From positions 1-64,000 of the forward strand of contig CAWKCG010000055.1 in the NCBI GenBank assembly GCA_963847965.1: a DNA stretch of 64,000 nucleotides, read 5' to 3'. The number at the start of each line of letters is the position of its first letter. Position 1 is the first letter of the stretch. Positions 60,496-64,000 of this stretch are shown here, piece after piece. This DNA is from Palsa-504 sp963847965. Lineage in GTDB: Bacteria; Actinomycetota; Actinomycetes; Streptosporangiales; Streptosporangiaceae. A program made the position numbers and the translations under genes. The notes under the pieces are model-generated. The model had not been told where the DNA came from. It saw only the letters and a list, made by a program, of their open reading frames with translations, and did no database searches.

Positions 60496-61653
60496 TCAGC
60501 GGAACAGCCGGAAGAACTCGCGCACGTCGCCGACGAGCAGGTCGGGTTCTTCCATGGCCGCGAAGTGGCCGCCGCGGTCGAACTCGGACCAGTGCACGAT
60601 GGTGTTGGACTGCTCGGCGAAACGCCGGATCGGCGGGGCGATCTCCCGCGGGAAGACCGCGATCCCGGTGGGCACGGCGGACGTGGCAGGCGGGCCCCAG
60701 GAGCCGGAGTGGGCGGCCTCGAAGTACAGCCGGGCCGACGAGCCTGCCGTTCCGGTCAGCCAGTACACCGAGATGTTGGTCAGCATCTGGTCACGGTCGA
60801 CCGCCTCCGGCAGCCCGCCGTCGGTCCACTCGTTGAACTTCTCCGCGATCCAGGCCAGCTGGCCTGCCGGTGAGTCGGTGAGCGCGTAGGCCAGCGTCTG
60901 GGGGCGGGTGGCCTGGATCGTGAAGTACCCGCTCCCGTCGGACCGGAAGCGGCGCAGAGCCTCAAGGCGCGTCCTCTCCTGGTCGGCCAGGTCGGTCGGC
61001 TCGCCCCGGACCTGGGGGAACAGCATGTTCAGGTGCACGCCGATCAGGTGCTCGGGGGCGATGAGCCCGAGTTCCCTGGAAATCGCCGAACCCCAGTCGC
61101 CGCCCTGCGCGCCGTAGCGCTCGTAGCCGAGCCGTCCCATCAGCTCGTCCCAGGCCCGCGCGACGCGCTGCGTGTTCCATCCCCGGTCCCGGGTCGGCCC
61201 GGAGAACCCGTAGCCGGGAATCGACGGGACGACCAGGTGGAACGCGTCGGCGGGATCGCCGCCGTAGGCTCCGGGGTCGGTCAGCGGGCCGATGACGTTC
61301 ATGAACTCCACGATCGAGCCGGGCCAGCCGTGGGTCATGATCAGCGGCAGGGCGCCTGGCTCCGCCGAGCGCACGTGCAGGAAGTGCACGTTCTGCCCGT
61401 CGACGGTGGTGGTGAACTGAGGGAACGCATTCAGCCTCCGCTCGTGAACCCGCCAGTCGTAGCCGTCGCGCCAGTACTCGGCTAGCTCTTGCACCACCGC
61501 GAGCGGGATGCCGTAGTCCCAGCCGGCTCCGGGAAGCTGGTCCGGCCAGCGCGTCCTGGCCAGCCGGGTGCGCAGGTCGTCGAGGTCCTCCTGCGGGATA
61601 TCGATGCGGAACGGCCGGATCCCCTCCTCGCCGGCCTCGGTCCGGTCGTTCAT
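60496..61653 (-). CDS. epoxide hydrolase (microsomal/EHN type)
   Basis: 385 residues from ATG 61653 with GGGAGGG upstream. N-terminal EHN domain (RPFRIDIPQEDLDDLRTRLARTRWPD), oxyanion motif THGWPGS, nucleophile D186 in AQGGDWGSAIS, and His in DRGGHFAAMEEP; a Tyr pair for epoxide activation would lie in the cap. It hydrolyses epoxides to diols in the cytosol. Independent, about 100 bp after the fusion gene's start region; both read leftwards but each has its own ribosome site and a 103-bp gap. Confidence 0.9.
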   Translation of the reverse strand: MNDRTEAGEEGIRPFRIDIPQEDLDDLRTRLARTRWPDQLPGAGWDYGIPLAVVQELAEYWRDGYDWRVHERRLNAFPQFTTTVDGQNVHFLHVRSAEPGALPLIMTHGWPGSIVEFMNVIGPLTDPGAYGGDPADAFHLVVPSIPGYGFSGPTRDRGWNTQRVARAWDELMGRLGYERYGAQGGDWGSAISRELGLIAPEHLIGVHLNMLFPQVRGEPTDLADQERTRLEALRRFRSDGSGYFTIQATRPQTLAYALTDSPAGQLAWIAEKFNEWTDGGLPEAVDRDQMLTNISVYWLTGTAGSSARLYFEAAHSGSWGPPATSAVPTGIAVFPREIAPPIRRFAEQSNTIVHWSEFDRGGHFAAMEEPDLLVGDVREFFRLFR

Positions 61654-61735
61654 GGTCAGCCCTCCCGTCACCCAGGGCCAAGGCGGCCCTGGCACCCGTG
61701 GACACCGGCAGGGTATCGCCCGACGCCGTGCACGT

Positions 61736-61876
61736 TCAGGCCGGCAGCGACCGGGGGAGCCCGAAGCGGGCGATCGCGCTGTTGTCGAAGCGGGTGATCA
61801 TGCTGACCTGCTCGCCGGCCAGGGTGATCACGATCATCCCGTTGGACCAGGCCATCCTGAGCCCCACGGCGCGAGC
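61736..61876 (-). pseudogene. C-terminal remnant of an ECF sigma factor (SnoaL-tailed type)
   Basis: The frame ends ARAVGLRMAWSNGMIVITLA, then GEQVSMITRFDNSAIARFGL and PRSLPA before a stop at 61736. The ending LAGEQVSxxTRFDNSxxxRFGLPRxLP is, from memory, the usual C-terminus of SnoaL-tailed (SigJ/ECF41-like) sigma factors. No sigma domain is left upstream. The surrounding 61654-61909 contains nothing else. Confidence 0.5.
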
Positions 61877-61909
61877 CGAGTGACGCCACTCGCCTCCCGG
61901 CCGGCGACC

Positions 61910-64000
61910 TCAGCCGGCCGGGAGCCTCACGGTGAAGGGCTCTAGGCTCTGCTGGGTCGCGATCGAGCCGATGCCGGTCACGCCGGAACCGGCGGGGGCC
62001 AGCGCGGTCAGCAGGTAACTGCCGCCGGCCTGGGCCCCGGTGAGCCCGCCGATCTGCGCCGGCGACCAGACCGTCCCGTTGGCTGAGGTCCAGACCGCGA
62101 TCTCCCGCTGCCCGGGCTCGCCGAACTGCCCGGTGGCGGCGAAGCCGCCTAGGCCCGCGGTGAGCGCGGTAAAGGCCGTGTCCGTTCCCGGCGACCTGAA
62201 CGGGATCTGCTGCCAGGTGGTTCCCCCGTCGACGGACAGCTCCGCGATCGGCAGGGTACCGGCCATGGTCGTTTCCTGGCCCAGCGCGACCACGCGGTCG
62301 CCGCTGATCGCGATCTGCTGCAGCACGGCGCCGGTGGCACCGGCCGGCATGGGCAGGACGATCGTCGTCCAGCTGCGGCCGTCGCTCGTCGTCCACACCG
62401 CCGGCCTGCCGTCGTGCGAGCCGACCGACACGAAACCGTGCGCGCTCGCGGCGACCGCGAGGACCTGGCTCGAGCCGGTCGCATCGTTCACGTCGTGCGC
62501 GCGGACCCAGATGGAAAGGTTCGGCGACCACCACACGTCGGCCACGCAGTTCCCGCCCGGCGCGACCAGCTTGCCGACGATGATGTACCCGGCCGGGCCC
62601 GCGGCGGTGGCCACGGCGGCCACTCCGGCCAGGTCGGCGGTGACCGAGCCAGGTCCCGTGGCGAACTGCCAGGTCGTGCCGTCAGCGGAGGTCGCGACGT
62701 AGGGACCGGGCGCGCCGACCGCCAGCCAGCCCGCCGACCCGTGAGCCACCCCGGTCAGCGCCCGGAGTCCGGTTCCCGCGGGCACCGACCCGAGCTGGGT
62801 GACCAGGGCCCAGGAGTTACCTGATGCCTTCCGCCATACCGCCGGGTAGCCGTCCGCGCTGCCCACGGCGACCTGCTGGCCGTCGGCGACGGCCAGGCCG
62901 TTGACCGTGAGCTCCGGGATCGTTCCGCCTGGGATGCCTGCCAGCGAGACCTGGCGCACGGTCCCCGCTGTATTCGCCTCGATGAGCATCCCCTGCTGGC
63001 CGGTCTCGTCCTGCGCGGTGTACCCGACGGCGATGATGGTGCCCGCCGGTGCGACCGTCGCGCCGACCACGGACTCCTCGGCGGCATCGCCGAGCGAGCC
63101 GGTCGGCTGCCAGCTGGCGCCGCTGCCGGTGCTCGAGTAGGCCACGAGCCGGCCCGCGGCGCTCGTCCCGGCCACCACGAAGCCGTAAACGCTGCCCTTC
63201 ACCACGCCCGGGGTCCAGCCACCGGACGCGTCGATGGTGCCCGAGTACTGCCAGGCACGCCCGTTTGGCGAAAAATAGGCCACGCCGTCGTCGGCGCCGC
63301 TCGCAGAGCGGCCTGGCCGGACCGCGATCAGGCCCGCGCTGTCGAACGCCACGCCGGCGATCGAGGTCCCCGCGCCGTGATCCGCCGGTATCGTCACCCT
63401 GGTCCACGACGATCCGCCGTTCGTGCTCAGCCACGCGCCGGAGTAGGTCGTCCCGTTCGCGGCGACCTCGCCGGAGATCAGCGTGTCATCACCCAGCCAC
63501 GTGGCGTAGGAGATGTTCAGCACCCGCTCGCCTGCGGCCGCCAGCCCCAGCTGCGCGGCCGTCATCCGGTGCCAGGTCACGCCGTTCGGCGACGTCCAGA
63601 GCACCGCCTGCGACGCATCGCCGTCGGCCGAGCCGGAGCCCGCGGCCAGGAATCCCTGGGCGGTCCTGGTGATCACCCAGATCGAATCGCCGGGGAGTTG
63701 CGGGGTGATTCCGTGCGTGGCGGCCAGCGTCCAGCTCTGGCCGTCCTGGCTGGTCCAGAGGGCCTGCGACCCGATCGCGGCCCATCCGCCCGGGCCGCCG
63801 GCCAGGAGCAAGGCGGCATGCCCGACCGGCGCCTGGCCGCCGCCCGGCGATTGCACCGTGGCCAGCCGCCAGGTGGCCCCCGCGTTGCTGGACACGAAGA
63901 ACTGCTGCCGGACGATGCCGTCGCTCGTCTGCGAGCCCATCGTGACGAACGTGTTCCCCGAGGCGACGATGCGGTTGACGGTCTGGAAGACGCCGCGCTG
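61910..64000 (-). CDS. sialidase-like beta-propeller protein, N-terminus beyond the window
   Basis: At least 697 residues, open to the right edge. Made of repeated blades with the BNR-type Ser-x-Asp/Asn-Gly-x-x-Trp signature: STNGGSSWTRV, TSQDGQSWTLA, TSPNGVTWHRM, TSDGRSWTTI, TSANGTVWSP. At least ten copies are visible, alternating with G-x-A-x-G strands. Catalytic Arg-triad residues of real sialidases are not evident, so it is probably a secreted or surface-bound binding or scaffold protein. The signal peptide, if any, lies outside the window. Confidence 0.75.
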   Translation of the reverse strand, partial: QRGVFQTVNRIVASGNTFVTMGSQTSDGIVRQQFFVSSNAGATWRLATVQSPGGGQAPVGHAALLLAGGPGGWAAIGSQALWTSQDGQSWTLAATHGITPQLPGDSIWVITRTAQGFLAAGSGSADGDASQAVLWTSPNGVTWHRMTAAQLGLAAAGERVLNISYATWLGDDTLISGEVAANGTTYSGAWLSTNGGSSWTRVTIPADHGAGTSIAGVAFDSAGLIAVRPGRSASGADDGVAYFSPNGRAWQYSGTIDASGGWTPGVVKGSVYGFVVAGTSAAGRLVAYSSTGSGASWQPTGSLGDAAEESVVGATVAPAGTIIAVGYTAQDETGQQGMLIEANTAGTVRQVSLAGIPGGTIPELTVNGLAVADGQQVAVGSADGYPAVWRKASGNSWALVTQLGSVPAGTGLRALTGVAHGSAGWLAVGAPGPYVATSADGTTWQFATGPGSVTADLAGVAAVATAAGPAGYIIVGKLVAPGGNCVADVWWSPNLSIWVRAHDVNDATGSSQVLAVAASAHGFVSVGSHDGRPAVWTTSDGRSWTTIVLPMPAGATGAVLQQIAISGDRVVALGQETTMAGTLPIAELSVDGGTTWQQIPFRSPGTDTAFTALTAGLGGFAATGQFGEPGQREIAVWTSANGTVWSPAQIGGLTGAQAGGSYLLTALAPAGSGVTGIGSIATQQSLEPFTVRLPAG

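Overview
The window comes from a high-GC actinomycete (Actinomycetota). This rests on the GC-rich third codon positions, the many GTG starts, and markers typical of the phylum: DUF3046 next to recA, recX, RNase Y, an F420-type PPOX protein, a septum-formation-domain protein and a copper amine oxidase numbered almost like the Arthrobacter enzyme. I cannot name the genus.

Layout. 1-2400 (-) is an Lhr-type helicase broken by several small indels and carrying an in-frame element of G/C runs. 2515-3986 (+) is an R2lox-like di-metal oxidase coupled to a small SCP2-like protein. 4143-10076 (+) is an amino-sugar locus (DeoR regulator, SIS isomerase, nagA) split by a large HTH/NB-ARC/TPR regulator with near-identical 120-bp repeats. 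10080-11946 (-) is a tetR-P450 pair. 12086-14360 holds small envelope and flavin/F420 genes and DUF3046.

14577-26121 is a conserved core, recA-recX-rny-miaB. Its recA is interrupted in the P-loop by a 430-residue LAGLIDADG intein, and part of its C-extein has strikingly AT-rich codon use. A phosphotransferase remnant, an XRE/MFS divergent pair and a frameshifted S9 peptidase have been inserted between the core genes.

26089-38718 (-) is the most distinctive block: an apparently single 12-gene catabolic operon with many overlapping stop/start codons. It encodes a cupin, a split transketolase, an NCS1 permease, two ATZ/TRZ-type amidohydrolases, two SDRs, an MBL hydrolase, two class-III aminotransferases and, last, a LacI regulator. 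A LacI-like operator lies upstream of the cupin. The gene combination suggests import, deamination or hydrolysis, and transamination/oxidation of a nitrogen-containing sugar-like or heterocyclic compound; I do not recognise the pathway.

38979-64000 is a mixed accessory region. It contains a membrane protein, a 760-bp non-coding stretch with several inverted repeats (including three 16-bp near-palindromes phased at 18 bp ahead of an XRE gene), hydrolases, a class-II aldolase homologue lacking its usual catalytic acid, a class-IV aminotransferase, a two-gene ABC exporter with one frameshift, an EamA transporter, an isochorismatase-fold protein without the cysteine nucleophile, a divergent amine oxidase/PLP decarboxylase pair, a protein-tyrosine-phosphatase-like protein with a nucleotidyltransferase, an alpha/beta-hydrolase-glycosyltransferase fusion, an epoxide hydrolase and an incomplete beta-propeller protein. 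Three short gene remnants (phosphotransferase, methyltransferase, ECF sigma) mark past deletions. I saw no tRNA, rRNA, CRISPR array or insertion sequence.
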